DNA of 64,000 nt. Source: Eimeria necatrix. Lineage: Eukaryota > Apicomplexa > Conoidasida > Eucoccidiorida > Eimeriidae. Made by a program: the position numbers and the translations under genes. The stretch is taken from the NCBI RefSeq assembly GCF_000499385.1, contig NW_013655303.1:58501-122500 (forward strand), given 5' to 3'. Below, piece by piece: positions 21,933 to 35,930 of this stretch (its first letter is position 1; each line of letters starts with the position of its first letter). The notes under the pieces are model-generated. The model saw only the letters and a list, made by a program, of their open reading frames with translations, did no database searches and had not been told where the DNA came from.

Positions 21933-21978
21933 GATTAGCGACTACAGTCCTCTGTGCAGCCTAGTTCCAGCTGATGGC

Positions 21979-22203
21979 ATGGCCGCCTCGCTCCGCTTTT
22001 TGTTCTACCTTCTTAATTTCTCCTTTTTAATTTTAATTAAATTAATTAATTGTTTACAAACAACAGAATCTGTTTCTTCTTGCGGCGTAGCTACACCTGC
22101 GGCCTTTGCTGCTGCAGAGTACCAGTTGCTGCTACGGCAGCCACTCCCCAGGCGATACGCCACTGCTGCGGCTCCCGCAGCAGCAGCAGCAGCAGCAACT
22201 GCA

Positions 22204-22240
<37 letters not shown>

Positions 22241-22635
22241 ACTCGTTTGCTTTGCCCAAGTGCCCCCCAGCCGACGCGCTGCTGTCGGCCAGGCCGCCGC
22301 TGCAGCAGCCGCCGCCAGGTGTGCACAAAACACCAGCAGCAGGAGCAGCAGCAGCTGCTGCTGTAGCACTGCAGCAATATGCAGTGAACGCCACGAGAGC
22401 AGCAGCAGCTGCTGCTGCTGCCCTCAAGTTTTTCCCTGCCAGAGTCCAGAACCCAACAGCGAAGCAACTGCTGCACCTACTCATGCAGCAGCAGCAGCAG
22501 CAAGAGCAGCAGCAGCAGCAGCAGCGGCTACTAGTGCAGCAGCAGCAGTTGTCCAGAGAAAGAATCGAACATGTTCGGCAGCAGCTGCGACTGCTGCATC
22601 AAAGCCTTATCTCCTCAGGCAAGCCAAGCCCTAAC

Positions 22636-22668
<33 letters not shown>

Positions 22669-23255
22669 ACTGATTGCTACTTTTGTTGCTGCTGCTGCAA
22701 CAAATGCGTGTGTCTCGTTGTTGCTGCTGCTGCAGCAAAACTGCTCTCCAGCGAAGTGAGCGCAGCAGGCCGTCGCGGCTCGCGTTTGGCCGTGCGGCGG
22801 GTACGTGCTGCTGCTGCTGCTGCTGTTTCCCCTGCTGCTGCTGCTGCTGCTGCTCCACCTGCTGCTGCTGCCAGCGCGGGCCATCACGAGCGGCTGCTGC
22901 TGCTGCTGGCGGTTGCTGCGTTCAGCTATACTCCGCAGCAGCAGCAAAGCTGCGGCAGCTGCTGCTGCTGCATGCACCCGCGCTGCAGCAGTACGCGAAT
23001 CTAAGGGGCTCAGTGGAGTGGCTTTTGTCTAAAGGATTCCTTTTGGAGGTACAACAGCTGCTGCCAGTGTTGCTGCTGCTGCTGCTGCTGCTGTTGCTGC
23101 AAGTTGCTTTGCTGCTGCTGCTGCTCGTTTGCTGCTTCCCCTGGATCCGCTACTGCTGCCACTGTTGCTGCTGCTGCTGCTGCTGTGTTGCGCTGCAGCG
23201 CGGGTGGAGTCGAGGCCCCTGCGTGTGCTTCGTCTCAGCAGCAGCTGCAGCAGAT

Positions 23256-23293
<38 letters not shown>

Positions 23294-24206
23294 GCCCGCA
23301 GCGCTGGATGTTACCCCGCCTTTTCTTGGGGGCCTTCGGCTGCATGTGGCTTCTGCTGCAAAGAAAGGACAGGTGAAAACCCTAAACCCTAAACCCCAAA
23401 CCCTAAACCCTAGGCATTTTTATCTAGGGCGCTCCGGAGCAGCTGAAGTTCCTGCTGCTGCTGCTGCTGCTGCTCGTCAGCTTGCTGCTGCAGCTGCCTT
23501 GGTGGCCTTTCTTTTGCTGCAGGTGCTGCTGCTGCCTGCTCTCACTGAATGCACAGAAGTTCATTGGTCTTTTCTTTTCGCAGTGAGTTGCAGAAACAAA
23601 GTTTGTCCTTCAGGGTTTTGCATTTTGAGGCTTAGGGTTTAGGGTTTAGGGTTTAGGGTTTAGGGTTTAGGGTTTAGGGTTTAGGGTTTGGGGGCCCGTT
23701 TTGTGAGGTCTGTAACAGCGCGCAGTTTTGGGATCGACTCCTGCTGCTGTTTGCTACGTCACGGATGCCGAAGCGCTCAAGTGCAGCAGCAGCAGCAGCA
23801 GCAACAGCAGCAACAACAGCAACAGCAGCATCACGAGCGGCAGCAGCAACAGCAATAGCAGCGGCAGCGACAATAGCAGCAGCAACAAAGTAGGCAGCAG
23901 CAGCAGCAGCTTAGAAACCAGTGAAGTGCTCTCAACGCGTTTCACGCTGAGACGCCTTTTTCCCCGGAGGCCATGGTCCGTCTAGGGTTTAGGGTTTAGG
24001 GTTTAGGGTTTAGGGTTTAGGGTTTAGAGGTCTACTTAATGCTTCAGGTGAATACTGGGTGTGCTGGACAGAAATGCTTTGCTGCTGCTGCTGCTGCTGT
24101 GGCTGACTGTGCTGCTGCCGCCTGTGCAGCAGCCACGGCTGCTGCTGAAATTGCTATTTTGCTGTATTGGCTGCTTCGAGTGTGGCTGAGATACATTCAT
24201 GACACT

Positions 24207-24250
<44 letters not shown>

Positions 24251-24709
24251 GTTTTGAGCAGGCTGGACGTTGTCTGCAACGCCTCTTGCCTCTCTTCTGA
24301 AGCTCTTGGCTCTCTGCAGGTCCTTTGCTGCTGCTGCTGCTGTTGCTGCTGCTGAGGCTGTTGCTGCTGTTGAGGCTGCTGCTGCTGCTTCTTTTTGCAG
24401 CAGCTGCTCGTACATGAAATGGGGTTTATGTGTGCTCAGGACATTCTGCCAACGGCGCTGTACATCGATGGCTCCATCCAGGAGCAGCAGCAACAGCAGC
24501 AGCAACAGCAGCAGCAACAGCAGCAGCAAGAGGAGCAGAGCTCGCCGCTTGCGCGGAGTATAGCAGAGCTTTTACAGCAGGTAAAGCCTCTTGCTGCGGC
24601 TGCTGCTGCTCGGCAGCAACAGCAGCAGCAGCAGGATCCATCAGAAGTCCTGCACGATGCTCTTGGAGTGTACGACTTAATGCGGCGAAAGCGAGGAAAC
24701 ATAGATTGA
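21979..24709 (+). CDS. CAG-rich multi-exon gene, unrecognised, model approximate
   Basis: Plus-strand coding character runs over this span. Likely exonic segments include QNPTAKQLLHLL...RERIEHVRQQLRLLHQSLISS (about 22440-22620), AKLLSSEVSAAGRRGSRLAV to a GTACGTG donor at 22801, a TTCAG acceptor at 22925 leading to KLRQLLLLHAPALQQYANLR then GSVEWLLSKGFLLE before GTACAA at 23049, and PAALDVTPPFLGGLRLHVAS to a GTGAAA donor near 23374. The last exon has HEMGFMCAQDILPTALYIDG and ends DALGVYDLMRRKRGNID at a TAA-free TGA near 24709. Introns are CTG runs or TTTAGGG blocks (23634-23690, 23983-24028), as in neighbouring genes. The first 30 residues (MAASLRFLFYLLNFSFLILI) could be a signal or may be intron read-through. 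No known domain was recognised and exon phases were not all closed. Confidence 0.35.
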
Positions 24710-24975
24710 ATCTGAGTTGAATTCTTTTGCCGAGGGTTTGGGTCTTGGGATTTATATTAAACTTCTCCGAAAAGCCCAACTAAATCTTCGTCAGAAGGAA
24801 TGGACAGAAGGCAAGAGCCACAGACTGGGGGGAAGCAAGAAAGAGAAAATGGAAAAATGCAACTTTTCGTTTATTTCCAATAAACATTTTCATTGCCTAT
24901 TCTTTTTGTTGCATTTAAAAGCTCTTTTCAGCCCCAATTAGTTCCAGCTACGAGAAGCCTCCTCGAGCGTCAGCT

Positions 24976-25078
24976 AGCAGCGACAAGTCCCAGCTAGCCA
25001 CAGCTAGCTGCAGCTAGATGCAGCTAGCTAGCTGCAGCTAGCTAGCCACAGCTAGCTAGCTGTGGCTAGCCACAGCAG
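24976..25078. repeat. GCTAGC cluster at the right edge of the GCTAGC domain
   Basis: About ten CAGCTAGC/AGCTAGCC words occur within 100 bases, alternating with CAGCTAGATGCAG. No GCTAGC cluster of this density was seen outside 19.4-25.1 kb. Confidence 0.7.
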
Positions 25079-28000
25079 CTCAACGGAATGACTGCCAGTG
25101 TGTTGACTAGATGCGGAGCTTGCCCATTATTCAAGTAAAGCCAACACTTACGCTAGCTGCGTCTACAGCGTTAACAAAGAATTAAGTATCCGGCTGCACA
25201 TAAATACTGACAAGAACTATTTCTTAGTATTTTTATTGCATTCAATGCACAAATCGGTGAAAAGAATCTCTAGAGGCATAGGGAGGGCGTGGCTCTCGGC
25301 TTTCCCTTTAGCAAATCTTTGGAAAGCAAGTCTTTCGGAAGAGGAATGTTTTTGGGTTTGAATAAGGGCTAACAGGGAAATGAATGAGGCATTAAAGAAA
25401 CTCCTAGTTCATTTTGAGAGCAAGACACTGAGTAGGGAGTCGCAGGTCTCAAAGAATCGCAGGAAGTTTGCGTGAGACGAATGAACAGCAACCTAATGTC
25501 GAATAAATGAACAAGGCCGATTCAAATTAGGTTTTATTAAATCATTTGGCCTTTTGTATTAACGCTAGAAAGCCCTGAGGGCCATAGTAAAGACTTCGCA
25601 TGCCTCTGTAAGTGGCGGACTCCAGGGCAAATGGGTGGCAGCAGAAAATACTTAAGTGAGAACTCTGAAGAATGAAATGCAGAAGAGTTTTGTTTGGACT
25701 GATTTGAAAACTGAAACGCAAAGGGGTTTTGTTTGGACTCACTCCGTGTCCCAATTTAAAATCCAAAGTTTTTGCGCGGCTTGCTTCTCATTTTAAACTA
25801 TAAAGCTGAATAAGATGATTATTTCTAATCATCTTTTAACGAAAGTTGTGTGCACTGAAGAGTGCTTCGCAGGAGCGGCTTCTGCCTCGAGGTGCTCTAC
25901 TTCCCAGAAACCATATTTGCTGAAGTGCATCAGATCCAGTCAAAACTCATTCCTTACAAAGTAATCTACGCTGACCAATTATTGATTTCTGGTTTTTATG
26001 AGAAAGCTTTCTTCCCCGTGCGAAGTATAGTAGAGGGATTCAAATGAAAGTGATGGGACTGTTGCGTGATATCTTCTTTTCTATGCCACCATCTGATATT
26101 TCCTTTTATTCCGTCGATGCCTCTAGATTGAACTTTTTTTTCATAAAAGTTTTCTAAAAGGTCACTTTATCTGCTATCGTTAGGTTTTCAGGTAGCTGCC
26201 GAGGAAAATAAATCTTTTTTTAGTAATTTAAACATCTGTCGCCCAGCTGTCAACCTGAAATGGCTTCCTATGGTCAAGATATCGATGATTGCAGCTGTCC
26301 TCCACAAAATGTTGTTTTAATTTTCTTTTTTTTCCTTACTTTTGTCTTGTGGTGATCGCCAGTATAAGCCTTCTCTGTAAGGATTCAAATGCCCTTTTTA
26401 GCACTGATGAATAATAGTTTCTCAAAAATGTTTTTGGAGAAACTATGCTTTCAGCATTAGTCTGAGCCCACGAAGAACACTCCAAACTCTGTTGTCCAAG
26501 TCGTAGTGTGTTGCATGCAGTGATTTGCTCCCCTTTTGAGCAAAAAGAAAATCTTTTTGGCGAGGAATTTGTGCTCAAGCATTTGTTCAAAAGCACAAAA
26601 CCCTTTTGTGAGTTAGAAACGACTTTAAATTGTATTTGGAGTTGGCAATTGATTCAGTTCTTCTGCACTTTCACGCAGAGTTCGTAGATGAGCTTCTGTG
26701 GACAAGTCACAAGTCCTTGACTTTACTAGGACCTCTCTGCCCTTCAGTTCCAATTTTGGATATTCCATTCCGTTTTGCTTTTTCTTGTTTTGCTGAGATC
26801 GAGTTTTGCAATCTATTTTTGCTAGAATGCTCGCATTTTTGAAACAATTGCAGACAATAAGCAATGCCACCTGTGGCCCTGCAGCTGCAGCTGCACAACT
26901 TCGCAACAAACTGCTGAGTATAATCATTCTACAGGCTGCTGAATAAACACATTTTGTTTTCTAAAGCATAACTCCATCAAATCTGGCCCTTAGGGGCTGC
27001 AGCGAAAAGTAATGAAAGCTCTCGAGCATCTTTTAAAGTAGCAGATCTGTCTTGCTCTCTGAAGCACTTTTGGAGCTTGTCAAGTTGCATTGAAGAGTTC
27101 TGTTTCCCTCACTGAAATTCTTTAGCTAGTATTTGCTTTATATGTTTATTTTTGGGTTTATGATGAAATGCTTGACACTTTTGTGCAGATAATATCTCAC
27201 GAAAGCGAATACGAGGTGACGTGCTAAGCTCTGCAGGCAATTCCAGTTTCGTTTTCCTTTTGTGCAGGGAATCTTTTCTTTGCAGGTTTAATTCATTTAA
27301 ATCCCTTAACCATTCGCTGAAATATTTAAAAAAGAACTTTTAAGTTTTCCTGGAAACCTCAAAGTTTATTATTATTCTTCTGCAGACTTCTACAGCAACA
27401 CGGGCGTCCCCGGGTGCAGCTGCGCGATGACAGTTTGAACTAGGGAGAAATCTGCACAACTTTCTTCCCTTTTGGTCTTTTTCTGCGGAAATTAGTCTTT
27501 AAAATTGCTAAATAAAGAAACTTGAAAACATTTTAAAGCTTCTGTTGCAGTACTGCAGTTAATAACTCAGAGATCGCGTGAAAGCGATCCGAACTTGCAA
27601 TTCCGCGTTTTTGCAAATGTGCAGGAAAGCTGCTCGCTGCTGCTCATGTGACCAGATCCATCATTACTTGATTTACACAATTGCAAAAGTTTTACTTTTT
27701 TAAAAGAGTTTTACTTTTTAAAAAGGTTTTATAAATTGAAATCAAGCCCGAACATGAGGTATAGTGTAGAGCTCGTTGAACTCCGATCTATTCTGACTTT
27801 CCCGAACCGCAGAGCCTGCAGCTTCGAAGATCTTGAAATGATGCTGCTCTGCATGTTTTTCCACCAATTAATGTTTTTCCACCTATTAATTTATGATAAT
27901 AAGTGCAAATGAAAGGCAATTTTCCTTTGCTGCTGCCAGAAAGAAGCTGACGAGAGCCGAAGGGTCACTGACACGGCAAGGCGTGTTGTCTCAGCAGCAG

Positions 28001-28650
28001 CAGGCGGCCGGAAGTCAGCAGGATGGGATGCACTGAAGCTCATAGTTTCCCTGAAATTGAATAATTTATTTTAATTCAACGAAAGAATAATTTATTTTAA
28101 TTAAAACAAAAGAATTTAAAAGAATGCGAACACCTCCGGCCATTTCGGCTGCCAAAGGTGGTCCTTGTGCTCTCCCACCAACCACCTAATTTGGATACAA
28201 GTTTGGGGCGACTCACATGTAGAAAAGACCCAAATTAAATTAAATTAAAATTAAAAAACAATGAATTAATAAAGTACAGAAATTCCCCACCTATATTATA
28301 TATTATATGTTATGGCTGCAGAAAGCCGGGTCCTTTGACCAGTGCATGCAAAGCCTGTTCACGCGCAAACCTTTGTCTTCTGCGCATGCAACGGCCAATT
28401 TGCATTTCAAATCTTTTTAAATCTTTTTTTCGCAACTTATTTGAATTTATTTTGCCATTTTTTGCACAATTAAAGCGAGAAAAGTTGCAAAAGGAGCCCG
28501 CAGGCCTGTAGCCGCGATCTTGGAAGACTGACGCGGCTACTTAGCGAATTTTTGAAGTCATTTGTGCAACTTTAGAACAGAAAATGATATTAAAATGGCA
28601 AATAAAGTGAAAAATGTGAATTAGAAGCCACTTTAATAATAAAACTCGCA
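25079..28650. other. AT-rich region without a recognisable gene
   Basis: About 3.6 kb of AT-rich sequence has few CAG or TTTAGGG words. Short frames (for example around 26625-26927 and 25542-25766) lack splice sites, motifs or a start context I would trust. I see no tRNA or rRNA. It may be a long intergenic spacer. Confidence 0.45.
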
Positions 28651-29850
28651 AATAAATGCAAATGGGGGGGTGGAAAGACCCTGCAGGATCCTGTGACAAG
28701 CTCAGAGTTTGCTACACCTGCGAACTGCAGCAAAGAGGAACTCCGTGCGCCTTAGAGAGCCAGCCGCTGCTGCAGGTCTTTAAATTTAATTTTAATTTCC
28801 AAAGAATTACAAATTTGTTCATTTTAACTTCATTTTGGCAATTTGCAGCGGGAATTGCTGCAGCCGGTGCTGACCCGACTTGCTGCACCAATCAGCAGCC
28901 TTAGAAGGTGCTGCTGCGCCGCTGCAGCTGCCAAAAGTGGTGCAGCATTACATGAAGCTAAAGAGAGTCATAAAAATTAATTAAAATGGCTAATACTTGT
29001 GCTGAGGAGAAAGACAACTGGGCTTTTCTTGCTGCTGCATTATCTCATTATCTGCAACGTGGGAACAGAAGTGCTATCTAAGAAAGCCGTTAAAATGCTG
29101 CAACAATATTCCAGGATGTGTTGGATCTACAAAATAGTTTTAAAAGGAATTATTGGTGAAATGTTTCTGCAAAGAATTGTGAATAAGATGAGAAGAGGAA
29201 AGAGCGGCGAAGATCGCTGGCAGCTTTCCCGGTGAGCGATGGCTGCTGCGGTGACTGCGGGAAAGGGGGCACGAAATTGTTTCATTTGAATCCAAATATT
29301 CCAAAAAATGATTTTAAAAAGATAATTTATCGAAATAAATGCTTTAAAAAAGATCTAATCCGGAGAAATCTTCTTTTCACGAAAGCTGCCAGCCCTAAGG
29401 ATCTGCTGCTGCTGCAGAGCTGCGCATACACCGCGTCTGGGCCTGGCCTCGTTTTCAGCAGAACTTTTTGCAAACTTTTTGGAAACTTTCGGAAACTTTT
29501 GGAAACTTTTTGAAAACTCTTTTTAAACTTTTTGCAAAACCATTTGCTGGCTTTTGCTGCTGTTTTCCCGTGTTATTGGCATTTAAAAAGGCTTTTTCTG
29601 CACTAGAAAGCCCCGCATCCGAAAAGTTGAAACTTGAAAAGTTGAAAATGCATGCAAGCTTTGCTGCTGGGGTTTTTGGGGGCTTTTTCACTTTTCTTTG
29701 AAAACTCTTTTTTCCTTTTTTCTCTCCAACTCACAAAAGCACATTTGCTGCAAAAAGAAAACCTTTTGGAGCTCTAATTGGCACAAAAGCTCGCCCTGGC
29801 TGCTGCTGCCACCCTTTCCCGGGGGAAACCCACCGCTTTCTTGCTGCTGC

Positions 29851-29898
<48 letters not shown>

Positions 29899-30184
29899 AG
29901 CAGCGCGGCTTGCTGCTGCTGCCTTCTGCTGCTTTCTTTGAACTCGAAACTTCCCCGAAAATAAATCCACTTGAGGAGCCCCACAGCTCTGTTAAGCAGC
30001 TGCCAAGCAGCAGCTTTGGGCTCAAAACTTAGCCGAATTTTGCAAAATTTAAAAATTACTTCTTCTCCATTTTGTGCCTCTTTAGGGGCCCCAGCAAAGC
30101 TCTCAGGCCCAAGAGGCCAGCGGGGCCCCCAGGGTTTGCTGCGCTTTTCGCTGCAGCACGCAGCAAAAAAAAGAAAATGCACTT

Positions 30185-30226
<42 letters not shown>

Positions 30227-31152
30227 CCAGCAGCAGCTAAAGGGCCTGCGTAAACCAACAACAAACAGACTTAATGTTGACAGCGGCTCTCGCAGCAGCA
30301 GCGCACGTTTACGTGAGTGAGTTTCTGCTCGACAAACCAAAGCTAGCTAGCAGCAGCAGCAGCCGCAGCAGCAGCAGAAGCAGCCGCAGCAGCAGCAGCA
30401 GCAGCAAGAGCAGCAGCAGGGTGAACAGCTGCAGCAGCAGTTGTTGTCGTGGTAGCCCGCTGCACCTCTTGCGGCAGTCTACCGGGGAAGCCACTGCAGC
30501 AGCACTGACAGCAGAAGATGGGTGAGACAACGCAGCAGCAGCAGCAGCAGCAGCAGCAGCTGCTGCTGCTGCTGCTCCGCTGCTGCTGCTGTGGGGTTGC
30601 AGCGAGAAGCCGGGCCTCTAGGCCCAACACGAAGACTCAGACAGATTTTCTAAAAGTTTGTAATTGAATTGAAATTAAATTTAAAATAATTAAAAAGACT
30701 TTTGAAGAAAAAATAAACCGCGCAGCAATCGAGGGGCAGCCGCCGGCGTATCGGCGCTGCAGCAGCAGCAGTGGCATCAGCTGCTGCTGCTGCTGCTGCT
30801 GCAGCACAAATGGCATTGCTGTGCGCTTTCGTAAGTGGCCTGCTGCTGCTTTATCTAGGCTATTCTGCGCAGCCCCAAAAGTAGAAGAAGTTCCCACTAG
30901 TGCTGCTGCTGCTGCTGCTGCTGCGCTCACTCGGCAGCAGCAGACGCCGAAGCTGCTGCAGCAGCAGCAAGTAGAAACGCCGCCTTGCTGCTGGAGAGTT
31001 AGACAACAAGTCAGCAGCAGCAGCAGCAAGTTGAATGTTTCTGAAAATGCTGCTGCTGCAGCACTAGCAGCGACTGTACGTGGTACGTAGGCGGCGGCGC
31101 TGCCGCTGCTGCTGTTGCTGCTCCCCCACAGCTCCAGCAGCTGCTCCTGCTG

Positions 31153-31183
<31 letters not shown>

Positions 31184-31616
31184 TGGGTCTGCATCTGTTC
31201 TGCTGTTTGTGCGTCGTTTGGGGGATTTTGGAATATCAAGTGAGATTGTGCTGCTGTCCGTTGTGAAGTTTGGGCTGCTCGGTAGGCTTGCAGCAGCAGC
31301 AGCAGCAGCAGCGGCAGCAGCAGCAGCAGCAGCAGAACTTGTTGCCGCTATTGCGGCGTTGCCGCTGCACTTCTTTTCTCCTCAATTCCTTCATTTCAGC
31401 CACCCCTCTCTTCTGTTTGTCTGTACACATCGCCTGCTGCTCCCCTAGCTGCAGCAACTGCAGCTGCAACTGCAGCAGAAGCTGCAGCAGCAGCAGCAGC
31501 GCCCCCCGCCAGCGCCCGCAGAGGGCAGCAGCAGCAGCAGTGACTGAAGCAGCTCCCACAGAAGACTTTCTTGGTGCAACACAGCGCATTTCCGTCCCTG
31601 AAGGCGTTTGCTGCCC

Positions 31617-31655
<39 letters not shown>

Positions 31656-31987
31656 TGCTGCAGCACTGGGACGCCATCACAACAGAGCGGCTTGCATCTG
31701 CATGTGCATGTGATTTCGGGTGTGATGCCCTGCCACTGATACTAGGCCACTGGAAACAGCAGCAGCAGCAGCAGCGGCAGCAGCAGCAGCAGCAGCAGCG
31801 GCAGGAAGGCAGCAGCAGCAAGGCAGCAGCAGCAGGCCCGTTTTCTTCTAAGGCCTTGTACCTGCCGCAGCAAGCCAGGCCTCCTTTTTGCTGCTGCTTC
31901 CCAACTTTTGCTGCTGCCTCTTTTGTTGCTGCTGTGGGGCGGCGTTGCTTCCAGGCCTGAAGCTCCTGCCAGCCATCTGCGGAAGCT

Positions 31988-32028
<41 letters not shown>

Positions 32029-32114
32029 TGGTGCTGCTCGGCGACCTCTTTTGGGTTTAGCGTTTCAGAAGCTTTCATAAGACTGCCTCTGCTTCCTCTG
32101 CTTCTCCCGTAGCC

Positions 32115-32152
<38 letters not shown>

Positions 32153-32161
32153 CTGCTCGTC
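28651..32161. other. CAG-rich region with fragmentary coding potential
   Basis: Parts of this region resemble exons, but no gene closes. The best piece, about 31557-31770 on the plus strand after a CTCCCACAG acceptor, reads [19 protein letters not shown], a Gln run, then [19 protein letters not shown] and [10 protein letters not shown] minus-strand stretch at 29700-30150 (PKAAAWQLLNRAVGLLKWIY within a longer frame) also looks protein-like. Long CTG/CAG tracts lie at 29850-29893, 30186-30236, 30534-30592 and 31618-31660. Both strands give equally long alanine/glutamine frames, as expected of CAG repeats, so frame length is no evidence here. Confidence 0.3.
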
Positions 32162-32286
32162 ATGATGTCCACTGCCGACACAGACACTCCCCCCCACAAT
32201 GCGGGCTTGCTGAAGCTGCAGCAGCAGCAGCAGCAGCAGGAGGCAGCAGCAGATAAGTGCAGCTCTCAGCGTCCCAAGGCGAAGAG

Positions 32287-32320
<34 letters not shown>

Positions 32321-32418
32321 CCTAGCCTCGACGGCGCGCAGGAGCAGCAGCAGCAGCAAAGCAGCCGCTTGCGCGCTGAGGCCTCTGAATTTAGACCCCT
32401 GCCAAAGTCTGTCACTCC

Positions 32419-32450
<32 letters not shown>

Positions 32451-32496
32451 CAGGCGTAACCAGTAGCAGCTGCAGCGAGAAGGCCAACAGCAGCAG

Positions 32497-32528
<32 letters not shown>

Positions 32529-32618
32529 GCAGCAACAGCACCACCGGAAAAGCATATCAGTTTAACCGCAACGCGCAGGAGTTTGTTCCGGGGCGGCCTT
32601 ACGTGCTTCCTGGAACAG

Positions 32619-32655
<37 letters not shown>

Positions 32656-32870
32656 ACCGGTGGGCGCGTCGCCGGCAGCAGCATCCGCAGCAGGGTATGC
32701 ATGCGCAGTGCAGCAGCAACCTGCTTTCTACGGCTCCCCTGCAGCAGCAGCAGCAGCAGCAGCACGGACTCCCCACCAGCAGCAGGCGTATCCTGCCTAC
32801 GCCTACGCAGCTGCTTATGGGACGCCGCAGCAGCAGCAGCAGCAGCAGCAGCGCCAGCCGAAGCCGGGGA

Positions 32871-32904
<34 letters not shown>

Positions 32905-33167
32905 GGGGGGCCCCATGAGCGCCCACTCGGGGCGCCGGTGGGCGCCCACACACACTCCAGGCTCTCCCGGTGTGTCCCGCACGCCGCAGCAGCAGCAGCA
33001 GCAGCAGCAGCCACAGCAGCAGCAGCAGCAGCAGCAGCCGCCACCTCCTCCCCCGCCTGCCAGCGTTGTCTGTGAACAGCAGCAGCAAACGCTGCCCGGA
33101 GGCAGCTTCAGAGACAGGCTGCTGAAGGGAGCTGCTGCTAAGAAACCAAACAGCCCTGCGCAGCAGA

Positions 33168-33201
<34 letters not shown>

Positions 33202-33324
33202 GCAGCAGAAGCCGAAGGAGGCAGCACGATCCAGGTCTCCACAGCCGCAGCAGCAGCAGCAGCAGGCGGCTGCAGCGGATAAGGAGCCTTCTATAAATGG
33301 CTGTGTGCAAGCTCAGCAGCAGCC

Positions 33325-33365
<41 letters not shown>

Positions 33366-33517
33366 TGCAGGCACCCGCTGCGTCAAAGCGGGGGCCTTCG
33401 CCCGCATCGCCTCGCCGTGCAGCGCCTGCAGCAGCAGCAGCAGCAGCAGCAGCAAAGCCAGCAGCAGAAGCACCGAAGCAGGGCACCTGGAGCGATCGGG
33501 TGCGAGCTGCTGCTCCT

Positions 33518-33548
<31 letters not shown>

Positions 33549-34206
33549 TGGCACCGACGGCAGGACAAGCTGGTGCCGCAAAGAGAGCCAAGAGCCCAGC
33601 AGCAGCAACAGCGAAGCAGCAGCAGCAGCAGCAGCAGCAGGGCCAGCAGCAGCAGGACTCCAAGCAGGCAAAAATTTACTCTCCAGCTCCTCCCGCAGCA
33701 GCAGCCACAACAGCTGCAGCAGCAGCAGCAGCAGCAGCAGCAAAGGCAGAACAAACAGCAGCAAGTGCTGCTCCTGCTAACAATTGCCCGAAGGCACAGG
33801 ACACTCCACCCTCAGCAAAACCGGCAGCACCAGCAGCAGCGGCACCAGCAGCAGCAGCAGCACCTGCTGCTGCAGCAGCAGCACCAGCTGCAACCGCAGC
33901 AGCTCCAGCTGCAGCCACAGCAGCACCAGCTGCGAGCGCAGCAGCACCTGCTGCACCAGCAACAGCACCAGCTGCAACGGCACCAGCTGCAGCAGCACCA
34001 GCTGCAGCAGCACCAGCTACAGCAGCAGCAGCACCAGCAGCAGCAGCAGCAGCACCAACTGCAGCAGCAGCAGCACCAGCTGCAGCAGCAGCACCAGCTG
34101 CAGCAGCAGCACCAGCTGCCGCTACAGCTGCAGCAGCACCAGCTGCAGCAGCAGAACCAGCAGCCGCAACGGCTAAGGCGGCAGAAGTGACAACGCCACC
34201 GCCGCA

Positions 34207-34245
<39 letters not shown>

Positions 34246-34530
34246 GGCCCCAGCAGCAGAGAATAGCGGCAGAAGCAGGGGCAGCGGGGGTTCGAGCTGG
34301 GCTGACAGGGTGAAGGCCGCCAAGGCAAAACCAGCAGCACCAGCAGCAGCAGCAGCACCTGCTGCAGCAGCAGCACCTGCTGCAGCGAAGCAGCAGCAGG
34401 AGAGCGATGGTAAGCACCAGCCGCCTGCCCGGGCAACACATAGCCCTCAGCAGCAGCAGCAGCAGCAGCCGCAGCAACAGCCGCAGTGGCCTGTACGGCG
34501 TGCTGCTGCTGCGCAAGATGCGCAGGAGAG

Positions 34531-34562
<32 letters not shown>

Positions 34563-34783
34563 CTCAGCATGAGTGGGGTAGAAGGGCGGCAGCAGGAGCA
34601 GCAGCTGCCCCCGCCGCAGCAGCTCCCGCTGCAGCCACACCACCATCAGCTGCAGCAGCAGCTGCTGCCCCAGCAGCAGCAGCAGCAGCTGCCCCAGCAG
34701 CTGCCCCAGCAGCAGCACCTGCTGCAGCAGCAGCACCACCAACAGCAGCGCCTGCGGAGTCACTGGCTTCTTCCCCAGCCCCC

Positions 34784-34818
<35 letters not shown>

Positions 34819-34882
34819 GAGCTCGGCGGCGAGCACATCCTCCCCAGACTCGAGCGGAGCAGCAGCAAACGAAAGCCCAGAC

Positions 34883-34920
<38 letters not shown>

Positions 34921-35240
34921 CGGCAGCCTGTCTTGGGCAATGCGGGCGCGGCTAGCGAAGGACAGGCCCGACCCCGTGAAGCTGCAGCCGTCGCCGCCGC
35001 AGCAGCAGCAGGCAGCAGCAGCAAACGGAGGGGAGCAGCAGCAGCCGCAGCAGCAGCAGCAGCACGGAGGCGCGCAGCGCGGCAGCAGGGGCAGGGGAGG
35101 TGCAGCAAGGGGAGGCAGCAGCAGCCACCAAGACCAGCACTGGGGCAGCAGCAGCAGCAGCAGCAGCAGCGGCAGGGGGCCCCACAGCAGGGGCCGGGGG
35201 GGCCCCCATGGGGCCCACGGGCAGCGCAGGGGGGGGCTGC

Positions 35241-35275
<35 letters not shown>

Positions 35276-35473
35276 GAGTGGCCGGGGGAGGCGGCGCGCT
35301 CGGAGCAGCAGCAGCAGCCGCAGCCGGAGCCGCAGCAGCAGCAGCAGCAGCAGCCAGAGCCGCAGCAGCAGCAGCAGCAGCAGCAGCAAGTTCCCAAACC
35401 CGCAGGAGTTTGGGCTGCAGGCGCTGCGCCTCTTGGCCGGTGGGTGGTGCCTCCCCCCCGCCCTGCAGCAGCA

Positions 35474-35514
<41 letters not shown>

Positions 35515-35727
35515 GCAGCCAGCAGCTTCAGGAGCTGCTGCTGCTGCTGCTGCTGCTGCTGAGGCTGCAGGCGCAGCAGCTTCCACGGCTGCTTCCGGCA
35601 CGGAGGAGGCAGAGAAGGCTCCCCGCGCAGCAGCAGCAGCACCTGCTGCTGCTGCGCAGCAGCAGCAGCAGCAAGAGCCGTGCGCTGCGCCTGTGTGGCC
35701 AAAGTCAAGGCCAACCGTGAAGCGGCC

Positions 35728-35768
<41 letters not shown>

Positions 35769-35889
35769 CCGCAGAGACGCAGCTGCTGCCGGGGCAGTGG
35801 CAGCGCTTTGCCCTCCCGAGAGGGAAGAGAGACGCAATGAAGGCGGAGGAGAAGAAGAGGCCGCCGCAGCAGCAGCAGCAGCAGCAACC

Positions 35890-35930
<41 letters not shown>

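Noticed and set aside
25862..26927. Small frames in the AT-rich region as short genes
   Set aside because: No ATG context, splice sites, motif or composition signal; frame lengths are as expected by chance.
32075..33310. Long minus-strand Leu/Cys/Ala-rich frames opposite the eIF4G first exon
   Set aside because: CAG/CTG runs are open in all six frames. The plus strand carries the non-repeat islands and joins to MIF4G in phase, so the minus frames are shadows.
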